Shown here in pieces: positions 31,655 through 42,482 of a stretch of 64,000 nucleotides of DNA. A program made the translations under genes and the position numbers. How positions within the stretch are numbered: position 1 is the first letter of the stretch; each line of letters opens with the position of its first letter. The DNA is from Sabellastarte sp. h YS-2021 (Eukaryota; Annelida; Polychaeta; Sabellida; Sabellidae): contig OZ024936.1 in assembly GCA_964017235.1 (NCBI GenBank), positions 38,462,040-38,526,039 of the forward strand. The letters are read 5' to 3'. The notes under the pieces were generated by a model. That model saw nothing but the letters and a program-made list of their open reading frames with translations. It was not told the origin of the DNA and ran no database searches.

Positions 31655-32995
31655 ATCCTAAGTCAGTCCTATTACACTTGTTTCAATCGTTTTACAATCG
31701 TTAACATGTCAGTCGTAAACCTTTTTCCCCAGGCAGCAATTTCAAAAGGATTGAGTTTTAGCCAATCCGATTGTGTGTACAAATGTTGAAATGAAAAAGG
31801 AGTGTCCGATTGTCAAAAGAAGCCATCCCAAAGGCAACTAGACCTACGCATCGGAGAACCGATGCAAATTTGTATCCACCGAAAAGACAACTCACCAAAG
31901 CCAGTGAACCATTGTTTGACTTTGAAGGAGGGGCCCAAGGTCAAATCTGAAAACATCAGAAGATTCCCAGCCCATGACCTCCTATAAGTTGGTTCATATT
32001 GCAAACCTCTAGGACCAATAATAAGCCAGTTATCAGCACTTTTAAGTTTGGCTATTGTCGTTTGATCTTGAAGGAGGGGCCCAAGGTCAAATCTGAGCAC
32101 ATCAAAAGATTCCTAGCCAATGATTTCCTATAGGTTGGTTTCACTTTACAAACCTCTAGGACCAAAACTAAGCAAGTTATAAGCACTTTAGGTTTGGATA
32201 TCCTCATTTGACCTTGAAGGAGGGATCCAAGGTCAAATCTGACCACACCAAAAGATTCCCAGCCCATGACCTCCTATAAGTTGGTTTCATATTGCAAACC
32301 TCTAGGACCAATAATAAGCCAGTTATCAGCACATTTAAGTTTAGCTATTGTTGTTTGACCTTGAAGGAGGGGTCCAAGGTCAAATCTGATCACATCAAAA
32401 GATTCCCAGCCCATGATTTCCTATAGGTTGGTTTACCATCCCAAACCTGTACGACCACTAATAAGCGAGTTATAAGCACTTCTAGGTTTGGGTATCCTCA
32501 TTCGACCTTGAAGGAGGGGTCCAAGGTCAAATCTGACCACATCAAAAGATTCCCAGCCCATGATTTCCTATATGTTGGTTTACCATCCCAAGCCTGTACG
32601 ACGAATAATAAGCAAGTTATAAGCACTTTTAAGTTTGGCTATCCTCATTTGACCTTGAAGGAGGGGTCCAAGGTCAAATCTGATCACATCAAAAGATTCC
32701 CAGCCCATGATTTCCTATAGGTTGGTTTACCATCCCAAAACTCTAGGACCAATAATAAGCGAGATATAAGCACTTTTTATGACTGACAAAGAAACGCCTG
32801 TGGCGGCCATCTTGTTTTTCAAAATGAGGCCAAAAATATTCCCAGGCATAACGGTGAAATCTCTCTACACACTGCAGTAGCGGCTTTACGAAGCGAAATC
32901 CATAGTATAGCATCCGGTGGATACAAATATTGGGATTGCAATGAATAGGATTGTAATGCGATTGACTTAGGATTAAACAGATTGGCTTGTGATTA
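31655..32995. mobile_element. Inverted-repeat element enclosing a 147-bp satellite
   Basis: Outer arms: ccaatcctaagtcagtcct (31659) versus the reverse complement of gattgacttaggattaaac (about 32962-32980). Inner arms: aatttgtatccaccg (31867-31881) versus ccggtggatacaaatat (32914-32930) inverted. Between them lies the tandem array. No coding frame. The layout resembles non-autonomous elements with a tandem core known from bivalves and flies, but the class is not settled by eye. Confidence 0.6.
31917..32790. repeat. 146-147 bp satellite, six units
   Basis: The anchor gaaggagg recurs at 31924, 32070, 32216, 32363, 32510 and 32657: spacings of 146, 146, 147, 147 and 147. Each unit reads ccaaggtcaaatctga, cacatcaaaagattccc, agcccatgatttcctata, ggttggttt, aagc.agttataagcac. 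The last unit ends near 32780. Confidence 0.92.
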
Positions 32996-34250
32996 TTGCA
33001 ATGAATTTGACCTGCCTGTGACCCCAATATATAGGAATCCAGTTTAATCATAGTTGCACATTGTTTAATCTTTGCAACAGTGGGGGGGGGCTCATATATA
33101 TGTCAGACATTTCCGTTTCCACGAATTTGTAATCGTAAATTGATCGGAAGTCAATCTTTTGCAATCGTAATTTGTTCTTTTACAATTACATTCACTGTAA
33201 GTTGAACCTTACACATTTGCATGGATTGGACATCAATCTTATTAAGAATTGCAAGTAAATCTTTCAAATGATAACTCAATCTTTGCAATTGTAAATCAGT
33301 CTTTTGTCTTTTTCTTTCTTTGTTTGTGTTAGCTGGATTATGCTGCTTGGATATTCATGAAAAAATTTGAACGTTGGTCTAGGTCCAACTTAGATCCCTG
33401 TAAATTTTGATCTGATCAAGATCACAAAGCTTTTCACTGTACTTTGCCATGTTTAGCCTGGGGATACACTGGATCAAATCAATGCATTTTCTAGTTGTAT
33501 ATTACATGCCTTGGCTGAGGTTTGTGTTCTCTGAGTGCTCTTATTTACATTACAACATGCTAGTGACAAATGGACCAACATTGCTCTATCTGTGCATAAC
33601 ACAATGCATTCCTATGAGCACTAATTAAATTTGGTTCAAGGATAAAAAGTTTTCACTGTCATTAATTAAGATCTTCCCGAGAATCTTCCGGGCTAGGCAC
33701 ATTTTCTTAAATTCAAATTTGCATCCTATCATCTGTAGATGACCCCCCCCCCCCAAAAAAAAAAAAAAAAAAAATAAATCAGTAAAGAAAATATTACATC
33801 CTTAACCACTGCACAAATTCATCTATTCCTTAAATTAAAAATTGCCCCAAATGTTTTATACGACTTTGTTTAATGATCAAGCTTCAAACTAAAAAGCTTG
33901 CATGGTTGCAGAAAGATCAAGTAAAATGATACGTGAAATACTCCTGTACACAACCTTATAAAAAAGGCTATTTAGTGTGGTGTACTATGTGAAATACTGG
34001 ATTACAGTTAGACAAGAAAACCCAGATGTGAAATCATTTGTGGTTTGTGGCAATTTATTATCAGCAACCTACCTAGTTAAAATAAACACAGTCAGAGGGG
34101 GAGCAGATAGACCTTCCCTCAGATTTGAGGGACTTGGGTGGTATAATTCCGAGGACTGGTTAGTGATTCAGAAGAGAATGATGAACAATTAATTTCTGCC
34201 ACTAAAGACCTTAAAAGGACAATTATAATGAGCAACACCGACATTTCTTT
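32996..34250. other. Non-coding stretch
   Basis: Contains repeated gcaatcgtaa/attgtaaatc motifs at 33110-33300, a C13/A22 double homopolymer at 33742-33775, and the second half (34083-34165) of the inverted repeat with 29757-29838. No supported gene. Confidence 0.5.
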
Positions 34251-34385
34251 ATAAAATAAATAAATAATAAGTAAAAACAAGGAGCATATAAAATAAATAA
34301 TTTAAATAATTAATTTTTTTAAATGTTCTTTGTTTTTACATTGTTTATTATTTTATATGGATATTTAAAATTACGAAGCAACATG
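34251..34385. mobile_element. Penelope terminal fold-back fragment
   Basis: aataagtaaaaacaaggagc...aaataaat is followed by its inverse ttctttgtttttacattg, ttattttatatggatattt, then acgaagcaac. Short palindromic PLE terminus without a core ribozyme. Confidence 0.6.
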
Positions 34386-35500
34386 CTTTATCTACTGACA
34401 TATCTTGCCTACACATAGTAGATAAGTCAACTAACACAGACCCTCTCATAATCTTCACCCCTGATGAGATCATTGCATGCAAGGATGGACTAACCATTGC
34501 TAGTTTTAAAAATTTCCTGAGAATTTTTGTTGACACAGTGGGAAGAGACATTGTGTTTTGTAAACCCAATTTGGAAAGGGCCACTACCTCCACAAATTGG
34601 TCTTCTGAATTCCCTGTAAAAGCAGAAAGATAAAAGATCAGGTCCTCCCAAAGGTTGAGACATGATCAAACCATAACCTTTAGTGAATCTCACACCTGGC
34701 ACTCAAACCCAGGCCCCGTATCTTGTTGACACTGATGCCTCACTAGAGACAGGCAAGACAGACTATGACTTCTTAGAGCAATTATGCTCTAGGAAACTCA
34801 TCATGCCAAGCTTATTCGTACCACCCTGTAAAGAGCCAAGCAATTGTTGCCGAAGTTTGAGAAAAACCAGTAGGACAATAGTATAACCCCAGATAAATAA
34901 TAATGCATCAAATTATTTTAAATACTTTATAAAATAAACCAAATAATAAACTGCTAAGATTATGTAATCAGGGATTATTTTTATACTGTTATTTCTCATA
35001 AAAAAAGAAATGTTCAATGAATTAACTAATTAGTATTCAACATTTTTCTTAAAAGTGTGAATAAACTGACCATGAACCAAGTGTGTGTTTGGTGTCTTTT
35101 CTTCATACGCTCCATAATTGTAATTACATATTTATACTTAACACTTATAAGTAGTTCATAATACACTTAAGGCCCACATATATTAACATTAAACTTGCAC
35201 AACCATATGATTGCATTCTTTACCGTGAAAAAGACAAATTTAATACATAGATGGGAACTAAGCCTAAATATAATCCCACCCAATCATATGATTGTTGACT
35301 TGAGCCTAGTGTCTATATGCCAATAAGATGTAACTAAAGATAAAGGCAAACATGATAAGGACTATATTAAACAGACACTTACAACAAGAGTAACATTAAC
35401 ATGTCGCCTTACCATCAGGCACCTGTCCCTTAACCATAAGTCTCTAAGAGTCAATGGGTTTCAGTTTTATGTAAATCATAAACTGCCTGTATGAACCTTG
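34386..35500. other. Unassigned stretch with two unrecognised open frames
   Basis: Plus-strand frames of about 75 codons (about 34393-34632; contains FTPDEIIACKDGL and FVDTVGRDIVFCKP) and 67 codons (34683-34886; contains TPGTQTQAPYLVDTDASLET) lie close together. I do not recognise either; composition is balanced and not low-complexity, so they may be a broken gene or element. The rest is AT-rich non-coding DNA. Confidence 0.35.
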
Positions 35501-35504
35501 TACA

Positions 35505-35725
35505 TATTCCAAGTTAATAAACTTTTGCTGCTTCACTCTTTTAAATATCCATATGAAATAATAAACAAAGTAAAAACAAAGACCATATAAATAAATTTAT
35601 TTATTTTGAGTAATCGGAGCTTCATTCCTTTATCAGAAATATATTACAAGATTTTAAATTTGAAAAAAAAATCTTTTTATGTGTAAATAAACAAAATTAC
35701 ATCACAATGACATTTAAAGGTCATA
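35505..35725 (-). mobile_element. Penelope family-1 end, minus strand
   Basis: Terminal block (ttgctgcttcactctttt), damaged hammerhead-like core at 35608-35636, and the start of the 3' region up to acaatgacatttaaagg. Confidence 0.65.
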
Positions 35726-36109
35726 GGAAGCATTTTCAGATCATTCATTAATAATTACATATACATATGAAAGTTCAATTTCTGTAAAAATAAGATTCAT
35801 CTTGACAAGGCTACATGGAATATTCAGTCACTTTCTGTCTGCTTTTTCAAGGTTTTCACAACTGTCGCCATTATTTTTCATTTGACAACTCTCGTAAAAA
35901 GTACTAGCCTTCACATCACAGGTTCATGACAATGTAAACAAACTTTCATATTTGTAGACTTTTAATACATATATATATATATATAAAAGATTGCATTTTC
36001 TGTTTTATTTGTTTAGAGAGGTATTAAGCAAGTTGGATGACAATCACAAATCTTGCAGTCAACCAGGTTCAACTATGAGATAAATTTTGATAGTTATTTA
36101 AATTCGCAC
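35726..36109. other. Spacer
   Basis: No gene. A (ta)n run at about 35970-35986. Confidence 0.45.
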
Positions 36110-36867
36110 AATTTTAACTATGACAAAGAAATTCACACTCACTCCAGAAACTGTGAAAGAGTATTGAAAGTATTCGTGGAAATTGCTGACAAAATTAATA
36201 AATCTATCAAGATCTTCTCTAGATACTTCAGAAACTGTGCACCCAAAATATCATCAATTTATCTTTTGTGAAACTCAGGACCGACATTTAATTTCCTGCT
36301 TCCCCACAGCCAAACAAGAGTATTCTGGCCCAAATGGTGTGCCTATCATTGTACCAACAGTTTGTGAATAAAAGTTATCACCAAAATTGAAGCAATTTTG
36401 TGTCAAAACGAGTTCCGCTAGTCTCAGAAGGGTATGTGTGGGGTATTCTGAATATTTCTTTTCTCTAAAAAGTATTTTAGTGAATACTCATTGGCAATGT
36501 TAGTATAGAGACCTTTTAATGTCCATGACAAACAAAAGTCTATTTTCACCTCGAAATCAAATTAGTGTCCTTTACAAAAGTTGGCAAACCTCTCACAATG
36601 AGCTTGAGTATTTCACTGAGATATTTTGAAATAACACTAGTAGGACAGGAACAAGATGAAACAACTGGCCTACCTGGGTTTCCTGGCTTATGGAGTTTTG
36701 GCAAAATATAAAAATTGCTACATTTGGGTTTTTCAACCAGTAAAGAAATTGCCGTACCTGGAAGGTCTCTTGAAAATATCATTGAGTCTACTTCACTTTT
36801 AAGAAACGTGTTAATTTCATCAGTTCTATCAGTTTCTAAACATGTGTAAAAATGTTGTTTTACAACT
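36110..36867 (-). pseudogene. Penelope family-1 RT fragment
   Basis: Minus strand: DLPGTAISLLVEKPKCSNFY, then KPGNPGRPVVSS, CSCPTSVISKYLSEILK (36782-36600). The D-x-K-G-L catalytic block follows in damaged form near 36515, the LVLTQNCFNFGDN / GGTMIG block near 36390-36330, and YIDDI at about 36255. Several frameshifts. N-terminal and endonuclease parts are absent. Confidence 0.75.
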
Positions 36868-37388
36868 GTTGTTCAAAGTAGATTAGGAGATAAGAGAACA
36901 CTTGAGAGATGTCAAGAACAAGAATATGCATTAACAGGTAGCTATTCACTTCAACTCTTCTGGCCACAGTGTAGATCATTTCAGAGTGCAAGTTCTGTTT
37001 GAAAACATCAATGGTAATTTGGCCAGGAAAAAACAAGGAAAGTTATTTCATTATGGAATACGGCTGTGTCTACCCACTGGGTATTAACAAGGACAATGGA
37101 ATTGTAGTAAAAATGTTATCTCTCTTACAATTTGTTTAATATGAATTCTTTTGTTGAGGATATTGATTTTTATTGTCACAGTTAAAATTGTGCGAATTTA
37201 AGAAATTTTGGATTTTTTGACATTATAGTGAATTTAAGAAAATTTTAAAATTTTCGATTTTGTGACGTCATAGTGAAAAATTGCAAAAAAAAAATTAAAA
37301 TTTTGATTTTTGTGACCTCAGTAAAAATATTTGTTTTGTGACGTCATCTTAAGATTTAGACGTAAATATGACTTAATACATGTTTTAA
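36868..37388 (+). mobile_element. Penelope family-1 GIY-YIG C-terminus and 3' region
   Basis: Plus strand: aggagataagagaacacttg, ggccacagtgtagatcattt, then ggaattgtagtaaaaatg at the normal stop region and an AT-rich tail with tgacgtca motifs. It is head-to-head with the minus-strand RT fragment to its left. Confidence 0.65.
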
Positions 37389-37795
37389 GTAATAATAAAA
37401 GAAATGTTATTACAAAAGAGCAATTATATAAATTTATTTGATGTTTCGGAGCCTCATTCCTTCCTCAGAACACAAACCAATTCAAATACATAAACAATAT
37501 ACAAAAATAAGTATCACTAAGCAATCCCGGCATCCTTTCTACATCATAAACGAAAATATGTGACGTAACAATTGATAATTACGTCGTCTAGTATGAACAT
37601 CATAAAGACGTCATCACACATTAAAACATAAAAATTACCTCATTTAGCGTTCCAAATGGAAGAAATCTTATATAAATACAAAGGATGCAAGCACTACAGA
37701 GTGAATATGTAATATGTATATGAAAAAAATGTAAAGAAAAGGTAAGTAAATATAATAAGAAACTTTATGTTACAATTCCCTCATCTTTCAATGTT
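37389..37795 (-). mobile_element. Penelope family-2 3' region, minus strand
   Basis: Terminal block agaaatgttattacaaaaga, hammerhead-like core at 37440-37468, then the same 3' region as P2 (tgataattacgtcgtctag; cattaaaacataaaaattac), ending cttt(a)tgttacaattccc just before coding sequence would begin. Confidence 0.7.
37436..37472 (-). ncRNA. Hammerhead-like core, family 2
   Basis: Minus strand: CTGAGGA, GGAA/CTCC, GAAA, but ACATC instead of ACGTC. Confidence 0.4.
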
Positions 37796-37799
37796 ACAA

Positions 37800-38040
37800 T
37801 TTGATCAAAGAAACCCTTGTAGTAATGGAACAAAGTGCAAATGGCAAGGATGAAAAAGAGTCATTCATGGAAACTTTTTGGTTTATTAAAATGTGTTATA
37901 CGAGATAGTATTACAGTATAGACTGTTGTATAATATATTATTTTAGTAATGGAATGAAATACAAATGTCAAGGATTAAAAAGAGTCATTAATGGAAAAAG
38001 TGTTATTAAAATGTGTTATATGAGACACAGTTATTACAAT
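37800..38040. repeat. Two-copy imperfect tandem repeat, about 125 bp
   Basis: taatggaacaaagtgcaaatgg (37828) recurs as taatggaatgaaatacaaatg (37949); both are followed by caaggat.aaaaagagtcatt and ttattaaaatgtgttata.gaga. Confidence 0.75.
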
Positions 38041-38749
38041 AAAAAATTGAAAAAAAAAGATCTTTTTAAGTGTAAATAAACAAAATTACATCACAATGAC
38101 GTTTAAACAAACCAAACACGTCATTATTACCTAAAACACATATCAAGTCATATGTAAGTCATAAATCACAAGATGACATCAAAAAATTAGTTTTACTATG
38201 ATGTCACAAAAAATCCATTTTTTTTAATTTTTGCAATTTTTCACTGACATCACAAAATCGAAAATTTTTTACTTTTTTTTTAAAGATCACTATGATGTCA
38301 AAAAATTCGAAAATTTTTAAATTGGCACAATTTTTAACACAATAATGAAAAATATATATACTCAAGAAAAGCATTCAAATTAAACAAATTGTAAAAGAGA
38401 TAACATTTACACTACAATTCCATTGTCCCTGTTCATGCCCAGTGGGTACACACAGCCATATTTCATAATGAAGTAACTTTCCTTGATTTTCCTGGCCAAA
38501 TTACTTGCACTCTGAAATGATCCAAACTGTGGCCAAAACAATTAAAGTGAATAGCAATCTTCAAAGATTGTCCATTGAATTTCAACAAAAACCCATTTGG
38601 AATCACTTTTTTATCCAAACAAGAAAAAAAATCTCCTATGAGATACAAATCTGGTCTTGTTGAAAGTAAGTAATCCCTTTCCCCTTGCTTTATGCTGAAC
38701 TGCATCACTATAACACAATCTACTGTGGAATTGAGATATAAAGTTCCTC
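38041..38749 (-). pseudogene. Penelope family-1 deletion derivative (N-terminus fused to GIY-YIG end)
   Basis: Minus strand: 3' region (38041-38400), last part of the endonuclease (HSLDHFRVQV), joined directly at about 38560 to the N-terminal segment VIPNGFLLKFNGQSLK. The whole RT is deleted. An 81-codon frame (38463-38708) spans the fusion. Confidence 0.7.
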
Positions 38750-40721
38750 ATAATGACAGTTCAGAGTGTAGTCTTCTTAGCAAGGGTTTAGGATTTGTAC
38801 CTACCAATTGGAAGCCTGAGAAGTTTCAAAGTCTTCAAGATCTTTCCAAATTTTATAGAAAAATTAGATTCCATGCTTTCTTTAACAATTTTGACCAGAC
38901 AATTGATGACAGACTACAGACACAATTTTCCCAGGAGGATGAATTTACAAGGCTTGAGAAAAGAGATTCTACTTTTACACCATGTGAGGGACAATTTGAG
39001 GCTGTTGATAAATTTATAGACGAGTGTAGAAAAGACATTGCAGTGGCTGAACGGTCTGGACCTACAAGATCAAACCTCAATGACAATGAGGAAAAGGCCA
39101 TGAAAAGACTAAGACAGAGGAAAGATATTGTGATTAAGCAAGCAGACAAGGGTGGTGCAGTTGTCGTGTGGAGAAAGGATTTGTACCAAAAAGAAGCAGA
39201 TCAACGGTTGTCAAATGAACGTTTTTACACACATTTAGAGACAGATAGAACTGATGAAATTAACACATTTATCAAGAGTGAAATAGATTCAATGATATGT
39301 GCAAGAGACCTTCCAGATACGGCAGTTGCTTTATTGGTTGAGAAACCGAACTGTAGCAATTTTTATATTTTGCCAAAAATCGAGAAGCCAGGAAACCTGA
39401 GAGCTTTGCCAACTTTTGTAAAGGAAACTAATCATGCATTGAACAATGAGTATGGTCTGAATGCACTAAAATACATTTTGGAGAAAAGAAATATTCAGAA
39501 TCCCCAACACATACCCTTCTGACACAAGCGGAACTAGTTTTGACACAGAATTGCTTCAAGTTTGGTGATAACTACTATTCACAAACTGGCGGTACAATGA
39601 TAGGCGCATCGGGCCAGAATACTCTTATTTGGCTGTGGGGAAACAGGAAATTGAAATCTCTGAAACATATGATGGTCCTTTCCATGAGTTTCACAAAACA
39701 TATATTGATGATAAATTAAATAATAAATTACATAATAAATTAAATAATAAATCCATCCTTTGAATATACTTTCACAGTTTCTGAAGTAAGTGAGAATTTC
39801 CTTAAAATTAAATTGTGTGTCAAAGCAGATGGAATTAGCACATCGGTTTACTACAAAGAAACTGACAGTCACACTTATCTTAAATATGGTTCCTCCCATC
39901 CAAAGTCATGCAAAAATGCTATCCCATTTTCACAATTTCTCTGTTTGAAGCACCTATGTTCTGATAGGCAGGATTTGAAGGCAAAAGAGAAGGAAATGGA
40001 ACATTTCTTTCTAGTAAGAGATTATCCCCAGAATATTGTCTCGAAGACCAAAGATAGAGTTTCTCATATCGGTAGAGCTGATGCTTTGAAACAAAAAAAA
40101 ACTGCTAAAGAAATGAATAGGATTATACCTACCCTTACATACAAATCTCACAGTAAGGCAATCAAAGACATTGTGGAGAAGAATTTTCACATGCTTAATC
40201 TTGACGAGGAAGTGTGTTGTTTGTTTAAATAAAAACCTCTAATTTGATACCATAGGGACAGGAACATAAGAGACATGCTGGTCCACTCTAAATTCAGTTC
40301 TAAAGATGTGTCTGGCATAACTTTGCCATGTGGTAGAAAATGTTGTCTTTACATGTCCCTTTGTTTTTAATGAGATACACACAGTTGAGGTCCCTAGAGG
40401 TAAATTTACTCCTTCAGGTAGTTTTTCTTGTATCAGCAAAGATGTCATTTATGGCATTAAATGTATTAGATGTGGAGAGATTTATATTGAGGAAACAGAA
40501 AGGAGGTTAGGAGATAGGATAAGAGAACACTTGAGATATGTCAAGAACAAGAATAGACATTCAACCCTTTTGGCCACAGTTTAGATCATTTCAGAGTGCA
40601 AGTTCTGTTTGAAAACATCAATGGTAATTTGGCCAGGAAAATCAAGGAAAATTACTTCATTATGAAATTTGGCTGTGTGTACCCACTGGGTATGAACAGG
40701 GACAATGGAATTGTAGTATAA
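38750..40721 (+). pseudogene. Penelope P5: long copy with RT catalytic motif deleted in frame
   Basis: Plus-strand family-1 copy. The frame 38692-39522 is open and runs SKGLGFVPTNWKPEKFQSLQ to DIVIKQADKGGAVVVWRKD, DLPDTAVALLVEKPNCSNFY. Then two in-frame deletions occur: KIEKPGN joins RALPTFVKETNHALN (about 28 codons lost), which joins NEYGLNALKYIL (about 27 codons lost, including the DIKGLYTNIP catalytic block). Later parts: GGTMIG near 39588, a short aattaaataat repeat near 39715-39750, the linker frame 39813-40232 (MEHFFLVRDYPQNIVS, KDIVEKNFHMLNLDEE), the Cys finger (frame-damaged near 40345), CGEIYIEETERRLGDRIREH (40479), then a gap in HFNSFGHS, and the end at TAA 40719-40721. Confidence 0.82.
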
Positions 40722-41110
40722 ATGTTATCTTACAATTACAATTTGTTAAATTTGAATTCTTTTGTTGAGTATATTGATTTTTATTATCATAGTTAAAATT
40801 GTGCAAATTTTAAAATTTTCGATTTTGAGACGTCATAGTAAAAAATTGCAAAAATTTTTAAATTTTGATTTTTGTGACGTCATAGTAAAAAATAATTTTT
40901 TTGTAACGTCATCTTAGGATTTCCCACATAAATATGACTAAATATGTGTTGTAAATAATAATGACGTGATTTGATTTGTTAAAACGTCATTTTGATGTAA
41001 TTTTGTTTATTTACATATAAAAAGAGCTTTTTTTCAAATTTAAACAATTGTAAGCTATTTCTGATGAAGGAGTGAAGCTCCGAAAGCTCAAATAAATTTA
41101 TTTTTTGTGT
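40722..41110 (+). mobile_element. P5 3' region and terminus
   Basis: AT-rich with tgacgtcatagtaaaa motifs; hammerhead-like core 41061-41089. The end block after it is lost at about 41110. Confidence 0.7.
41052..41098 (+). ncRNA. Hammerhead-like core, family 1 (P5)
   Basis: TATTT (41056-41060), CTGATGA, GGAG/CTCC, GAAA, AGCT, C (41089), AAATA (41090-41094). Five-pair helix I; all consensus core bases are present. Predicted cleavage after 41089. Confidence 0.65.
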
Positions 41111-41439
41111 GCTAATATATTTTGAGCTTTGGGAGCTTTACTACTTCATCTAGACTTGCTCCAAGTCTTTGTATTTCTCATTCCAGCAAATCTGACATAC
41201 ATGAAATCATTATGAACCCACTTGATAAGTGAAAAAAGCTTCTGTCTAGAGAAATACAAAGACTTGTCACAGCCAGGGGGTCCCTGTACTGAGTTTTACC
41301 ACATATGATTCCCCTGCAGTGTGCATTTTACTACACAGGCACGCTCAAGTGATATATTGTAGTCATTATTTCTTTCTCCATTTAGGTGTACATGAATAGG
41401 GGAATTTATAAAATGTAGATAAAATTATTATGAGAAACT
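41111..41439. other. Spacer with a decayed Penelope end
   Basis: 41118-41150 is a damaged minus-strand core (tttgagctttgggagcttta). The rest is unassigned; ctttgtatttctc at 41167 and its inverse gagaaatacaaag at 41258 form a short inverted repeat. Confidence 0.45.
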
Positions 41440-42125
41440 TTATATCTCAATTCCACAGTAGATTGTGTGTTTTCCTGACAAGTTTATAGTGATGCAGTTC
41501 AGCATAAAGCAAGGAGAAAGGGATAACCTACCTTCAACAAGACCAGATTTGCATCTCATAGGAGATTTCTTTTTTTGGATAAAAAAGTGATTCCAAATGG
41601 GTTTTTGTTGAAATTCAATGGACAATCTTTAAAGAATCGGAAAATTATGAAGAATTGTTCCTTTAATCTGATGAGAGATACCCTTAGAGAAAACAACTTC
41701 AAGTTACAGACATTCAAAGATATTGATGATAGTACGGAGAAACTTAAGGTTTGGTGTACTTCTATTGAGTTTGGTGAAATTTCTTCATGCATTCATTAGT
41801 GCAATAAAGAACTTCATGTGATATTTGAAGGGATCGAATCAAAGAAGTTAAAATGTTTACTTCCTCTGGACAAGGAGATTTCTGAAAATAAACTTGTAGT
41901 TACTATTCCATCTGATCTTTCTTTGGACAGTTCAGAGCGTAGTCTTCTTGGTAAAGGTCTTGGATTTGTACCTTCCAATAGGAAACCTGAGAAGTTTCAA
42001 AGTCTTTCTAAAGATCTTTCCAAATTTTATAGAAAAATTAGACTCCATGCTTTCTTTAATAATTTTGACCAGACAATTGATGACAGATTACAGACGGGAT
42101 TTTCCCAGGAGGATGAGTTTACGTA
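41440..42125 (+). pseudogene. Penelope P6: N-terminal third only
   Basis: Plus strand: SIKQGERDNLPSTRPDLH, a frameshift near 41575, DKKVIPNGFLLKFNGQSLKN, NCSFNLMRDTLRENNFK, then (41818-42120) LPLDKEISENKLVV and SSERSLLGKGLGFVPSN to FSQEDEFT. Homology ends at 42122. This copy shows the best N-terminal region and lets one read the missing start of P5. RT and endonuclease are absent. Confidence 0.78.
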
Positions 42126-42164
42126 TATCCTGTAACACCTTCACAATCGGTATTTATTACTACC

Positions 42165-42315
42165 ATAAACAAAGTAAAACAAAGAGCATATAAAATAAAG
42201 AAATATATTTTGATATTCCAAGTTAGTAAAGTTTTGCTGCTTCGCTCTTTTAAATATCCATATATGCTCTTTGTTTTTACTTTGTTTATTATTTTATATG
42301 GATGTTTAAACTTCA
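42165..42315. mobile_element. Penelope family-1 fold-back end
   Basis: Left arm aacaaagtaaaacaaagagc, tattccaagttagtaaagtt, ttgctgcttcgctcttttaa; right arm atatgctctttgtttttact, ttattttatatgga. Inverted pair with no ribozyme core. Confidence 0.6.
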
Positions 42316-42482
42316 GCCTCCGATGAGAAAGTTAACACCAATCACTTTTCGAACACAATCTATTACTATATAAATATTGTATTAGCCATAGCAACATATA
42401 TATAGTGTGAAATAGTATTAATGTTTTGTAGCACTTCAGTAGTATTATTTAGAATACAATACATGTTTATGTATGAAGAATT
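42316..42482. other. Spacer
   Basis: No signal recognised. Confidence 0.4.

Noticed and set aside
31802-32720. Several 60-95 codon frames on both strands
   Set aside because: Satellite units of 147 bp (divisible by 3) give long open frames by repetition.
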